Shown here: positions 25,157 through 32,960 of the stretch, one piece after another
Numbering within the stretch: the first letter of the stretch is position 1
Layout of the letters: every line of letters starts with the position of its first letter
NCBI RefSeq assembly: GCF_004799405.1
Contig: NZ_SSMW01000128.1
Location: forward strand, 1-46,590
DNA length: 46,590 nucleotides
Direction of reading: 5' to 3'
DNA from: Bradyrhizobium sp.
GTDB taxonomy: Bacteria; Pseudomonadota; Alphaproteobacteria; Rhizobiales; Xanthobacteraceae
Program-made: the position numbers and the translations under genes
The notes under the pieces: model-generated
What the model was told of the DNA's origin: nothing
Seen by the model: the letters and a program-made list of their open reading frames with translations, nothing else
Databases searched by the model: none

Positions 25157-26202
25157 GCAAGCTCCTGGTTTCAGCGATCGGCCCCGCCAGCTCGGTGCAG
25201 GACGGCGGCCGCTACGGCGCCCAGCGTTATGGCCTGACGCCGAGCGGCGCGATGGATCGGATCGCGCTCGCTGCAGCCAATTGCCTGGTCGGAAACGCGC
25301 CCTTCGCGGCCGGAATCGAAATCGGCCCGTTCGGCGCGGCGTTCACTGCACGCGAAGGCGCGGTTCGCGTCGCGCTGGCGGGAGCATTGCGCAGCGCCGA
25401 CGTTTCTGGACGCGCGGTCGCATTCGATACATCGATGACCTTGGCGGACGGCGAGAACCTGACGCTGGGCTTTGCGCGCGGCGGCTGCTTCAGTTACCTG
25501 GCAATCGAAGGCGGCATTGCGGGTGAGCCGATGTTCGGCAGCCTTGCCGTCAACGCGCGCGCCGGTCTTGGCAGTCCCTATCCGCGACCGCTGCAGGCTG
25601 GTGACGCATTGCAGGTGGAAGCGGCCAGCGGCGCCCCCGAGCGGCGGATCGATTTGCCCGCCGCCGGGAATAGACCCATTTGCGTGGTGCTGGGCCCGCA
25701 GGACGACGAATTCAGCGAAGACACCGTCAGGCTGTTTCTGGACAGCGAATGGAAGGTATCGGCAACCAGCGACCGCATGGGCTATCGGCTCGAGGGGCCC
25801 GCAATCCAACATCTGCATGGCCACAACATCGTCTCCGACGGCACCGTGAACGGCAGCATCCAGGTGCCCGGCAATGGCGCACCCATCGTGTTGATGCCGG
25901 ATCGCGGCACCACCGGCGGCTATCCCAAGATCGCGACCGTGATATCGGCTGATTTCGGCCGGTTCGCGCAGATTCCGGTGGGAACCGGCTTTCACTTCAA
26001 GGCGGTCAGCATGGCCGAGGCGCAGGCCGAGTTGCGGAAACTGGCCGAATTGTTGCGCTCCCTGCCGGACCGCGTCAGGGATATCGAAAGTTTTGATCTC
26101 AACCTCGAGGCGCTGCAGACTGCTAACGTCGCGGGTGCCGCCGTCAGCGCCATCGACGCCGGAACCTGGCAAACTGCGTCGCCCGCGGCTGCGCGGGACT
26201 GA
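25153..26202 (+). CDS. pxpC: 5-oxoprolinase subunit PxpC (KipA/biotin-dependent carboxylase-like)
   Basis: The 349-residue partner of PxpB. Characteristic segments are SSVQDGGRYGAQRYGLTPSG, AMDRIALAAANCLVGN, the SYLAIEGGI core, DRMGYRLEGPAI and the highly conserved VPGNGAPIVLMPDRGTTGGY with PKIATVISAD. It overlaps pxpB by 4 bases and is followed by pxpA after 34 bases, giving the gene order B-C-A. Soluble cytoplasmic protein. Confidence 0.93.
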   Translation: MSKLLVSAIGPASSVQDGGRYGAQRYGLTPSGAMDRIALAAANCLVGNAPFAAGIEIGPFGAAFTAREGAVRVALAGALRSADVSGRAVAFDTSMTLADGENLTLGFARGGCFSYLAIEGGIAGEPMFGSLAVNARAGLGSPYPRPLQAGDALQVEAASGAPERRIDLPAAGNRPICVVLGPQDDEFSEDTVRLFLDSEWKVSATSDRMGYRLEGPAIQHLHGHNIVSDGTVNGSIQVPGNGAPIVLMPDRGTTGGYPKIATVISADFGRFAQIPVGTGFHFKAVSMAEAQAELRKLAELLRSLPDRVRDIESFDLNLEALQTANVAGAAVSAIDAGTWQTASPAAARD

Positions 26203-26236
26203 TTGAATATCCACTCACGCAAGCGGGAACACCAAC

Positions 26237-27007
26237 ATGACCACAATCGACCTCAACTGCGATCTCGGCGAAGGATTTGGCGCGTGGGAGATGGGCAATG
26301 ACGGCGAAATGATCGGGCTCGCCACCTCGGTCAACATCGCCTGCGGCTTCCATGCCGGCGATTCCGAGACCATGCGGGCGACGGTGGATCTTGCCAAGGC
26401 GCGCGGGGTCAGCATCGGCGCACACCCTGGCTATCGCGACCTCTACGGCTTTGGCCGCCGCCCTTTTTTGGGAATGAAAGCATCCGAGATTGAAAACATG
26501 GTCGCCTACCAGATCGGAGCGTTGCAGGCGATCGCGACCATGGCCGGCCACAAGGTCACCCACGTCAAGGTGCATGGCGCGCTGTCGAACGTTGCCTGCG
26601 AGGACGACATGACGGCGCGGGCGCTGGCCTCCGCCATCAAGGCGGTCGATCGCAGCCTGATTTTTGTGGTGCTCGCCAATTCGAAACTGGTGCCGGCCGG
26701 CGAAGCCGCCGGGTTGCCGATGGTGCATGAGGTGTTCGCCGACCGCGCCTATGAAGACAGCGGCTCGCTGGTGTCACGCCGCAAACCCGGCGCGGTGTTG
26801 CACGACGCGGCCGCGATCGCGCAGCGGGTGGTGCGGATGGTCCAGGATGGCGCGGTGGTGTCGGTGACCGGCAAGGTAATAAAGATGCGCACCGATACCG
26901 TCTGTATTCACGGCGACACGCCGGGTGCAGTTGATATCGCGCGCGGCGTCCGGCAGGCGTTGAAGGATGCCGGCGTTGAAGTGAAACCGTTCAAGACCGC
27001 CGGTTAG
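26237..27007 (+). CDS. pxpA: 5-oxoprolinase subunit PxpA (LamB/YcsF family)
   Basis: The 256-residue product is the LamB/YcsF-type subunit. It begins [20 protein letters not shown] and has [50 protein letters not shown] and the C-terminal [20 protein letters not shown], all strongly conserved metal- and substrate-site segments. It ends the pxp operon. The start follows from the family N-terminus; the ribosome site CGGGAAC is weak. The whole operon would recover glutamate from 5-oxoproline. Confidence 0.94.
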   Translation: MTTIDLNCDLGEGFGAWEMGNDGEMIGLATSVNIACGFHAGDSETMRATVDLAKARGVSIGAHPGYRDLYGFGRRPFLGMKASEIENMVAYQIGALQAIATMAGHKVTHVKVHGALSNVACEDDMTARALASAIKAVDRSLIFVVLANSKLVPAGEAAGLPMVHEVFADRAYEDSGSLVSRRKPGAVLHDAAAIAQRVVRMVQDGAVVSVTGKVIKMRTDTVCIHGDTPGAVDIARGVRQALKDAGVEVKPFKTAG

Positions 27008-27016
27008 CGGGGTCGC

Positions 27017-27169
27017 CTAGAACGGGTGAACCGACAGCGTGCCAAACACGACCGCCGCAATGATGGCGAATGCGCCGTAGAACGCGGCCACCCGAATCCC
27101 TGTTCCGGTTCGCCCCGAAAGGGAACGCGCATAAAGGTGCAGACGGGCTTCCGCCGATAATTCGCGCAT
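27017..27169 (-). CDS. Very small single-span membrane protein, unknown
   Basis: The 50-residue product (MRELSAEARLHLYARSLSG) has a basic N-terminal half and one hydrophobic helix (VAAFYGAFAIIAAVVFGTL), ending SVHPF. No family is recognised. A good GGAG site lies 7 bases before the ATG, which supports a real gene despite its size. It converges with pxpA, leaving 9 bases between the two stops. The 188 bases to its right before the reductase gene show no other feature. Confidence 0.55.
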   Translation of the reverse strand: MRELSAEARLHLYARSLSGRTGTGIRVAAFYGAFAIIAAVVFGTLSVHPF

Positions 27170-27357
27170 GGTCGATCTCCAACGCCCCATCGCGACCAAT
27201 GGAATACTGTTCGCGACGGGATTCAAGACGACCGCGGAAATAGCGATGCGGATGCCAAGCCGGACTCCGTTCGCAGTCGAAAATTCTCTGCGATGGAATC
27301 GAACGAGAATTTTATTCGTTCAAGTTTGATGCTGATTGAAGATGGAACCGGGTTCCG

Positions 27358-28962
27358 TCAGTAGACGTCCTGCTGGAACCTGCCCTTTTTCTTGAGTTCC
27401 GCGACAAAGGCGACGGCCTCATCGGTCGAACGTGCGCCGAAATGCGCCACGATATCGACCAGCGCGCGCTCGACGTCTTTTGCCATCCGCTTGGCGTCGC
27501 CGCAGATGTAGACGTGGGCACCTTCGGCAAGCCACGTCCACAACTCGCGGCCGACTTCGCGCATGCGGTCCTGCACGTAGAATTTCTTGTCGCCGTCACG
27601 CGACCACGCCAGCGACATCCGGGTCAGGAGTCCTGAGGTTTTCATGGCGTTGAGTTCGTCGGCATAAAAGAAATCGCAGCTGCTGCGCTGATGACCGAAG
27701 AACAACCAGTTCCTGCCGGTTGCGCCGGTCGCGCGGCGGTCGTGCAGGAACGCGCGGAACGGCGCGATGCCGGTGCCGGGGCCGATCATGATGATCGGCG
27801 TCGCCGGATCCTGCGGCAGCGCGAAGCCATGGGCCTTCTGCACGTAGACCTTGACCTGGTCGCCTGGGTTGACTCGCTCGGCGAGGAAGATCGACGCGAG
27901 GCCCAGCCGCTTGCGCTTGCCGACGACGTAGCGCACGCAATCCACGGTGAGCGACAGCTTGCCCGGCGTGGCGTTGTGCGAGGACGAGATCGAATAGAGC
28001 CTCGGCTGCAACGGCTCCAGCGCCTCGATGAAGGCTTCGGGATGCGGCCGCACACCGGAGAATTTCTGCAATGCCGCCATCACATCGAGGGTTGCGGCGT
28101 CGCCATCGGGATCCTCGCCCCGTCCCAGCGCACGCGCCTTCTCGCGCTGAGCGCCCCCCGTTATGAACGAGGTCAACTCGAACAGCGTATCGGGCGCCGG
28201 CGCCAGCGAAACATCGTCGCGCAGCACGTCGCGAAGGGTCTTGCCTCTGACCTCGGTGGTGTGGGAAGCGCCGAGCAAGGCGATGATCTGATCGACATGA
28301 CCCTGGTCGTTGCTGGCGAAGATGCCGAAGGAATCGCCGACGACGTAATCGAGGCCGCAGCCGCCGAGATCGAAATCGATGTGCCAGGTTTCCTTTTCCG
28401 AGCCGGCCTTGTTGAGCAGGCGGCGCGATACGAAGATCGCCGGCACCGGATTGTCGCGCGAACGCCCGAGTTCGGCTGCGACCGCCGGCGCGGCTACGGG
28501 TGCCACCGCCGCTCCGGCGGAGGCCGCAGGCGCTTTTTCCAGTTCCTCGTTCAGCGTCTTGAGCATCCGCGCGGTTTCCTTGCCGCCGGGCACGCAAAGA
28601 TTGAGGCGCGCTTCGGACTTGCCGGCAATCGCGTCGGAATAGTCGTTGCAGTTATAGCCGCACTGGCCGCAGTCCTGCTGCGCCATCGCGGCCATCATGC
28701 GCCGCCGCAGCGGGCGGCCTTCGGCAAGCTTCATGCGATCCGCGATCGGCATGGTCTGGTCGTGCCATGGCGCTTCGCCGTCGTCGCCATCTCCGGTTGG
28801 GCCCTGGAGCACGGCCGCACCCTGCTCCGCCGACAGCGGCGCCGGACCATCGGTCGACAGCAATCCGGCGAAGAAGCCGTTGAGCCAGGAGCGTTGCGCT
28901 TCGGAAAACGGCGCGCTGGACGGAATGATTTCAAGCTTCGGCGGAGGCGTCATCTGGTTCAT
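27358..28962 (-). CDS. CysJ-like FAD/NADPH reductase with N-terminal RnfB-type Fe-S motif
   Basis: The 534-residue product should feed electrons from NADPH to the siroheme enzyme encoded just upstream. The C-terminal two thirds is the CysJ/P450-reductase-type module: a connecting domain, FAD site QPRLYSISSSHN, NADP site IMIGPGTGIAPFRAFLHDR, and HVYICGDAKRMAKDVERALV near the end. There is no flavodoxin (FMN) domain. Instead residues 98-123 hold Cys98-x2-Cys101-x3-Cys105-x17-Cys123 followed by VPGG, the pattern of the RnfB/CdhD-type 4Fe-4S domain, and then an Ala-rich linker. Residues 19-36 (FSEAQRSWLNGFFAGLLS) match a similar stretch in the NirA N-terminus. Its ATG overlaps the nirA stop by 4 bases. 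Such genes are often labelled sulfite reductase alpha; context points to nitrite. Confidence 0.88.
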   Translation of the reverse strand: MNQMTPPPKLEIIPSSAPFSEAQRSWLNGFFAGLLSTDGPAPLSAEQGAAVLQGPTGDGDDGEAPWHDQTMPIADRMKLAEGRPLRRRMMAAMAQQDCGQCGYNCNDYSDAIAGKSEARLNLCVPGGKETARMLKTLNEELEKAPAASAGAAVAPVAAPAVAAELGRSRDNPVPAIFVSRRLLNKAGSEKETWHIDFDLGGCGLDYVVGDSFGIFASNDQGHVDQIIALLGASHTTEVRGKTLRDVLRDDVSLAPAPDTLFELTSFITGGAQREKARALGRGEDPDGDAATLDVMAALQKFSGVRPHPEAFIEALEPLQPRLYSISSSHNATPGKLSLTVDCVRYVVGKRKRLGLASIFLAERVNPGDQVKVYVQKAHGFALPQDPATPIIMIGPGTGIAPFRAFLHDRRATGATGRNWLFFGHQRSSCDFFYADELNAMKTSGLLTRMSLAWSRDGDKKFYVQDRMREVGRELWTWLAEGAHVYICGDAKRMAKDVERALVDIVAHFGARSTDEAVAFVAELKKKGRFQQDVY

Positions 28963-30743
28963 GTGGAGCCTTCCGCATCGGCGAGCTTGCGCAACGCTGC
29001 GCCATCGTGGCGGCGTGCAAAGGTCAGGAACGTCTCATCGGAACACGACCGATGCGACAAATATGCTTTCAACAGTTTCTCGACGGTCTTTGGTGCGTCT
29101 TCCGCCCGAACGTCGTGATAGACCTCCTGCCCGATGTCGGCATCCGGGCCGAACCCGCCGCCGGCGAACAGATGATAGCCCTCGACGGTGTCGTCTCCCT
29201 CACCGGCCGGCACCTTGGCGGCGATCAAGCCGATATCGCTGATGTAATGCTGCGCACAGGAGTGGTGGCAGCCGGTGAGATGGACGTTGAGCGGCGTGTC
29301 GAGCGGCACCCGGGGCTCGCACCAGTCGCCGATCTCGGCGGCGTGGCGCTTGGTGTCGGAAGCGGCGAACTTGCAGCCGGCATTGCCGGTGCAGGCGATC
29401 AAGCCGGCGCGGATGTGCGACGCCTCGACCGCAAGGCCGATCGCTTCGATCGCTGCCGTTGCCAGCGCAATATTACTGTCCGGAACGCCCGATATCAGCA
29501 GGTTCTGCCAAACCGTAAGGCGAATCTCGCCATCACCGAGATCGCGTGCGATTTTGGCCAGCCCGCGCATCTGCTCGCAGGTTATCCTGCCGAGCGGCAG
29601 CGAGACGCCGATCCAGTTCAGGCCTTGCTGTTTCTGCTTGTGCACGCCGATATGCGCCATGCGATCGAAGGCCGGGCGCGGTGCGAAGGCTTCCGGCGGC
29701 ACGCGGGTGAAGGCGCGGCCGAGTTTTCCCTCGACCAACACCAGGAACTTGTCCATGCCCATGCCGTCGATGACGTATTTCAGGCGTGCCTTGAGCCGGT
29801 TGGTGCGATCGCCCAGGTCGATGAACACGCGGACGATGGCGTCGGCCACTTCGGTCGCTTCATCCGGCTTGACGATAATACCGGTTTCCCTGGCGAAATC
29901 CTTGTGGCCGGTGATGCCGCCAATCCCCAAACGAAACCAGATGCCGGGCTCGACGCCAAAGCCGTCTTTCACTTCGATAGCCGCAAAAGCGATGTCATTG
30001 GTGTCTTCCAGCACGGCGATCTTGCCGGCGCCATCGAAGGCGACGTTGAACTTGCGCGGCAGTCCCGTCAGCGAGCGGTCGTTGAGAATATGAAAGTGCC
30101 ATTGCCGGGCGTATTCGCGGGTGTCGATCAATTCCTGCGGATCGATTCCGGCGGTCGGGGTGCCCGTAACGTTTCTGATGTTGTCGGCGCCGGAGCCGCG
30201 CGAGCACAGGCCGAGGTCCTGGATGCCCTCGATCAACGCAACGGTGTTCTTCGGCGGAATTTCGCGGACCTGCAGGTTGGCGCGGGTGGTGACATGGCAG
30301 AACGGTCCGCAATAACGCTCGGCGAGATCGGCCATGCCTGACAATTGCCAGTGCTTCAGGATGCCGTTGGGCATCCGCAGCCGGCACATGTAGGAATCCT
30401 GCGCCGGCGCCACATAGAACAGGCCGTAGTAACGCCAGCGAAAATTGTCCGCCGGCGACGGCGGCGCGTTGTCGCGCGCCTGTTGCTTCAGCCTCGGATA
30501 GGCATCGAACGGATGCTGCTCGCGCTTGAATTTTTCCTGATCGACCAGCTTCTTGCCGGACGCGATGACCTTGTCCTGCGCCCTGATATGCGCGGCATCA
30601 GGTCCGGTGGTTTCGGTAACGGTGTTGCCGGCGGCGCCACCGAGGCCACGCCCGGCGCGCGCGATCTGCAGCCCCGAAGTGAAGCCTTCGAGGTAACGCT
30701 TCTGCTCATCGGTGAAGTCTACGGAGAGGGTCTCGATTTTCAT
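28959..30743 (-). CDS. nirA: Assimilatory nitrite reductase (siroheme/4Fe-4S, NirA type)
   Basis: The 594-residue cytoplasmic enzyme would reduce nitrite to ammonium with six electrons. It has the duplicated nitrite/sulfite reductase layout: first half-domain LRMPNGILKHWQLSGMADLA, YCGPFCHVTTRANLQVREIP and NVTGTPTAGIDPQELIDT; second half with IGVSLPLGRITCEQMRGLA. The cluster-siroheme ligands appear as CTGNAGC and CHHSC (C-x5-C then C-x3-C). Sulfite reductases share these motifs; I call nitrite because nasT and nasS lie directly upstream on the same strand. I start at the ATG at 30741-30743, with the N-terminal DFTDEQKRYLEGFTSGLQ shared with its reductase partner. An upstream extension of 21 residues is not supported. 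Regulation is described for its leader. Confidence 0.88.
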   Translation of the reverse strand: MKIETLSVDFTDEQKRYLEGFTSGLQIARAGRGLGGAAGNTVTETTGPDAAHIRAQDKVIASGKKLVDQEKFKREQHPFDAYPRLKQQARDNAPPSPADNFRWRYYGLFYVAPAQDSYMCRLRMPNGILKHWQLSGMADLAERYCGPFCHVTTRANLQVREIPPKNTVALIEGIQDLGLCSRGSGADNIRNVTGTPTAGIDPQELIDTREYARQWHFHILNDRSLTGLPRKFNVAFDGAGKIAVLEDTNDIAFAAIEVKDGFGVEPGIWFRLGIGGITGHKDFARETGIIVKPDEATEVADAIVRVFIDLGDRTNRLKARLKYVIDGMGMDKFLVLVEGKLGRAFTRVPPEAFAPRPAFDRMAHIGVHKQKQQGLNWIGVSLPLGRITCEQMRGLAKIARDLGDGEIRLTVWQNLLISGVPDSNIALATAAIEAIGLAVEASHIRAGLIACTGNAGCKFAASDTKRHAAEIGDWCEPRVPLDTPLNVHLTGCHHSCAQHYISDIGLIAAKVPAGEGDDTVEGYHLFAGGGFGPDADIGQEVYHDVRAEDAPKTVEKLLKAYLSHRSCSDETFLTFARRHDGAALRKLADAEGST

Positions 30744-30785
30744 AAGGTGCGACGAAGCTCCTGCAGCCACGACCGGTGGCATCAA

Positions 30786-30856
30786 CGAAAGGGAAAGTGA
30801 CCGCACCGAACGCGCCTCGGCTCGATAGCGCCGGGTTCAGTTGATGTGAGCGGTCA
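30786..30856 (-). terminator. Terminator-like hairpin in the nirA leader
   Basis: Read leftward, TGACCGC and GCGGTCA (complements of 30850-30856 and 30798-30804) form a 7-bp outer stem around inner GAAC/GTTC and GCGC/GCGC stems, followed by CTTTCCCTTTCG. The pyrimidine tract is interrupted, so strength is uncertain. It lies between the ANTAR-type hairpin and the nirA start codon, as expected for a NasT-controlled attenuator. Confidence 0.45.
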
Positions 30857-30859
30857 GAC

Positions 30860-30873
30860 CAGCCTCGTTGCTG
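30860..30873 (-). promoter_or_regulatory. Candidate NasT (ANTAR) RNA target hairpin
   Basis: Read leftward the sequence is CAGC AACGAG GCTG: a 4-bp stem closing a six-base loop with A at position 1 and G at position 4. That is the loop signature known for ANTAR antiterminators. It ends 3 bases before the first arm of the terminator-like hairpin. The usual second ANTAR hairpin is less clear; ATCC-AAGAT-GGAT just upstream has a five-base loop. Confidence 0.5.
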
Positions 30874-30933
30874 CGGAAATCCATCTTGGATCAAGGCCAG
30901 CGGGCATCCACGACGACTGGCCGCACTGCAACA

Positions 30934-30949
30934 TACAAGTTGCGTGCCA
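30934..30949 (-). promoter_or_regulatory. Sigma-54 (RpoN) promoter of nirA
   Basis: Read leftward TGGCACGCAACTTGTA matches the -24/-12 consensus TGGCACG-N4-TTGCA with exact spacing; the only change is T for C in the -12 GC. The transcript would start about 180 bases before the nirA start codon, leaving room for the leader hairpins. It implies activation by NtrC or a similar enhancer-binding protein under nitrogen limitation. Confidence 0.75.
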
Positions 30950-30976
30950 TCCTGATCCCTGTTAAATATATATATA

Positions 30977-30989
30977 AATCAATATGTTG
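30977..30989 (+). promoter_or_regulatory. IHF-consensus site upstream of the nirA promoter
   Basis: AATCAATATGTTG fits WATCAA-N4-TTR at every position and lies in an AT-rich tract (30962-30990) in an otherwise GC-rich region, about 35 bp upstream of the -24 element. A half-site TGCACC at 31004-31009, beside a GTGC-N4-GCAC repeat, is a possible part of an NtrC binding site, but no full NtrC palindrome is visible. Confidence 0.6.
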
Positions 30990-31093
30990 ATGAAATGTGC
31001 GAATGCACCTAATGCCGCCATCGTCGCGAAATTCGGGCAGGCAGCTTAAAATTTAGCCGGATGAGACCAATGCTCAAGATACCGGCACCCGCG

Positions 31094-32260
31094 TCAGGGC
31101 TTCCAGCGCCCAATCGCAAATGCCTTCAGATGCCCGGCGATATCCTCGGCATCGAACGGCGGACCGGCGAAAGCGCCAATGCCGCCGAAGGTGCCTGCAG
31201 GCTCGCTTTCGCGCCCCAGCGCAGCGTCGTAAAGGTCTGGCCTGAACACTGACCTGGCAATCTGGATCGCCTCGGGGCTGATGCTGGCCTGACCCCAGCG
31301 GACCATCTGCGCATAGAGCCATGCGGCTTGCATCGGATCCGGCCGCCCCGCCTCTTCCCGGCCGACCAGCAAATAGCGGTTGCTTTCGCGCATGGTGCCA
31401 TCGGGCGAAATTTTCAGGCGGCCATCCAGCGTGCGCTTGATGACATCGGCGTCGACGCCGATCCGTCCCGGCTGCGCCAGGATGTGCGCCGCCTCGGCGC
31501 GGTTTTGCGGCTGCTCGATGAATTCGGAAGCGCGCGAGGCAGCCCGGATCAAGGCCGCAACGACTTGCGGATTCTTCTCCGACCAGTTCTGCCTGACCGC
31601 AAGCACCTTCTCCGCCGCGCGCACCAGAATATCGGAAACGAAATGCAGGATATGGCCGGCGCCACGGTCGACTGCGATCGAATTCCAGGGCGCCCCCACG
31701 CAGAACGCATCGACGTGACCATTGGCGATGCTGTCCGCCATGAAAGGCGGCGGCAGCACCACGAGACGCACGTCCTCGTCGGGATCGACGCCGCCCGCGG
31801 CCATCCAGAACCGCAATTGATAATTGTGGGTCGAAAACGGAAAGGTCATGCCGAACGTCAAAGGGTCCGCGCCGGCCTTGCGCCGCGCCGCGACCACGCG
31901 CGCCAGCGCCAGCGCGGTGACCATCGGATCGAACCGGTCGCCATCGATTTCGGCCATGATCGCTGCATACAGCGCCGGCGAGACCGTAATCGCATTGCCG
32001 TTAAGGCCGAGATTGAAGGGAGCAACGATCGGTACCCTGATGTGGCCCAACCCAAGGCTTGAGGCGATCGCGACCGGCGCCAGCAGATGCGCGGCATCGA
32101 ACAGACCGATATTGAGCTTGTCGCGGACGTTCGACCACGAAACTTCCCGCACCAGCGTGACATCCAGGCCTTCCGCCTCGGTAAACCTCTTGTCGACCGC
32201 GACAATCAAAGCCGCGGCATCGACCAGCGGAATGAAACCGATGCAAAGCGGTTGGGTCAT
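31094..32260 (-). CDS. nasS: Nitrate/nitrite sensor NasS (NrtA/CmpA-like)
   Basis: The 388-residue protein is the ligand-sensing half of NasS-NasT. It has the NrtA/CmpA periplasmic-binding fold (CIGFIPLVDAAALIVAVDKR, REVSWSNVRDKLNIGLFDAA, HNYQLRFWMAAGGVDPDEDV, FCVGAPWNSIAVD) but no signal peptide or lipobox, as expected for the cytoplasmic sensor. In known systems NasS holds NasT inactive until nitrate or nitrite binds. Its ATG overlaps the nasT stop by 4 bases. The nirA leader follows about 350 bases further on. Confidence 0.9.
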   Translation of the reverse strand: MTQPLCIGFIPLVDAAALIVAVDKRFTEAEGLDVTLVREVSWSNVRDKLNIGLFDAAHLLAPVAIASSLGLGHIRVPIVAPFNLGLNGNAITVSPALYAAIMAEIDGDRFDPMVTALALARVVAARRKAGADPLTFGMTFPFSTHNYQLRFWMAAGGVDPDEDVRLVVLPPPFMADSIANGHVDAFCVGAPWNSIAVDRGAGHILHFVSDILVRAAEKVLAVRQNWSEKNPQVVAALIRAASRASEFIEQPQNRAEAAHILAQPGRIGVDADVIKRTLDGRLKISPDGTMRESNRYLLVGREEAGRPDPMQAAWLYAQMVRWGQASISPEAIQIARSVFRPDLYDAALGRESEPAGTFGGIGAFAGPPFDAEDIAGHLKAFAIGRWKP

Positions 32261-32847
32261 TTCAGCAACTCCGACGCGGTCAGGATCGACTGGGCGATCT
32301 CGCCGATCTTCTTTTTCTCGCGCATCGCGGTCGAACGCAGCAGCACGTAGGCCTCGTCTTCGGTGAGGCCCTTCAGCTTCATCAGGATTCCCTTGGCGCG
32401 GTCGATCACCTTGCGGTCTTCCAGCGCGGACTTGGTGCGATCGAGTTCATCCTGCAGCTTGGCGAAGGCGTTGAAGCGGGAGACGCAGAGATCGAGGATC
32501 GGCTTGATGCGCTCCTTTTTCAGCCCGTCGACGATATAGGCAGAGACGCCGGCATCGACGGAAGCCTGGATCGAAGCCGCATCGCTCTGGTCGACGAACA
32601 TCGCGACCGGCCGCCGCACCGCGCGGCTGACCTGGAACATTTGTTCCAGGACGTCGCGGCTGGGATTCTCAAGATCGATCAGGATGACATCGGGGTCGAG
32701 CGCGTAGATCCGGGCCAGCAGGTTGTGCATCTCGCTGATGTGGGTGACGCCGGTAAAACCCGCCTCCCGCAGCCCCTCCTCGAGGATCGCGGCGCGGATC
32801 GGGCTTTCGTCGACAATGACGATTTTAGGAGACGGTTCGGCGACCAT
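32257..32847 (-). CDS. nasT: ANTAR antiterminator NasT
   Basis: The 196-residue protein has an N-terminal receiver-like domain (residues 8-120; PDVILIDLENP with Asp58 at the phospho-acceptor position), a coiled-coil linker (FAKLQDELDRTKSALEDRKV) and a C-terminal ANTAR RNA-binding domain: VIDRAKGILMKLKGLTEDEA then YVLLRSTAMREKKKIGEIAQ. When freed from NasS it would bind paired hexaloop hairpins in target leaders and block termination. The nirA leader downstream is the obvious local target. It is divergent from rimO across about 110 bases. No clear ribosome site or sigma-54 site was found upstream. Confidence 0.92.
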   Translation of the reverse strand: MVAEPSPKIVIVDESPIRAAILEEGLREAGFTGVTHISEMHNLLARIYALDPDVILIDLENPSRDVLEQMFQVSRAVRRPVAMFVDQSDAASIQASVDAGVSAYIVDGLKKERIKPILDLCVSRFNAFAKLQDELDRTKSALEDRKVIDRAKGILMKLKGLTEDEAYVLLRSTAMREKKKIGEIAQSILTASELLK

Positions 32848-32960
32848 CGATCACTCGCATTCGCAGCCAAGCATCCATAGCACGCCGCAAGCCCGCTCAA
32901 AGCCTTGTAATTGTGAACAATTGGGACTAGCTCCTGCCGATCAATCGGACAGATCAAGAC

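Noticed and set aside
25171..26214. 347-residue open frame on the - strand
   Set aside because: Antisense of pxpC, with low-complexity Arg/Ala/Gly composition.
27691..29118. 475-residue open frame on the + strand
   Set aside because: It lies opposite the reductase gene, whose motifs are clear; the product is rich in Arg, Gly, His and Ala with no domain, as expected for the antisense of a high-GC gene.
29007..30341. 444-residue open frame on the + strand
   Set aside because: Antisense shadow of nirA. No ribosome site and no family features.
28959..30743. Sulfite reductase hemoprotein CysI
   Set aside because: The motifs are shared by both enzymes, but direct linkage to nasT-nasS and the antiterminator leader favours nitrite.
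30993..31012. NtrC binding site upstream of nirA
   Set aside because: Only a TGCACC half-site and a GTGC-N4-GCAC repeat in the wrong orientation are present, which is not enough to call a full site.
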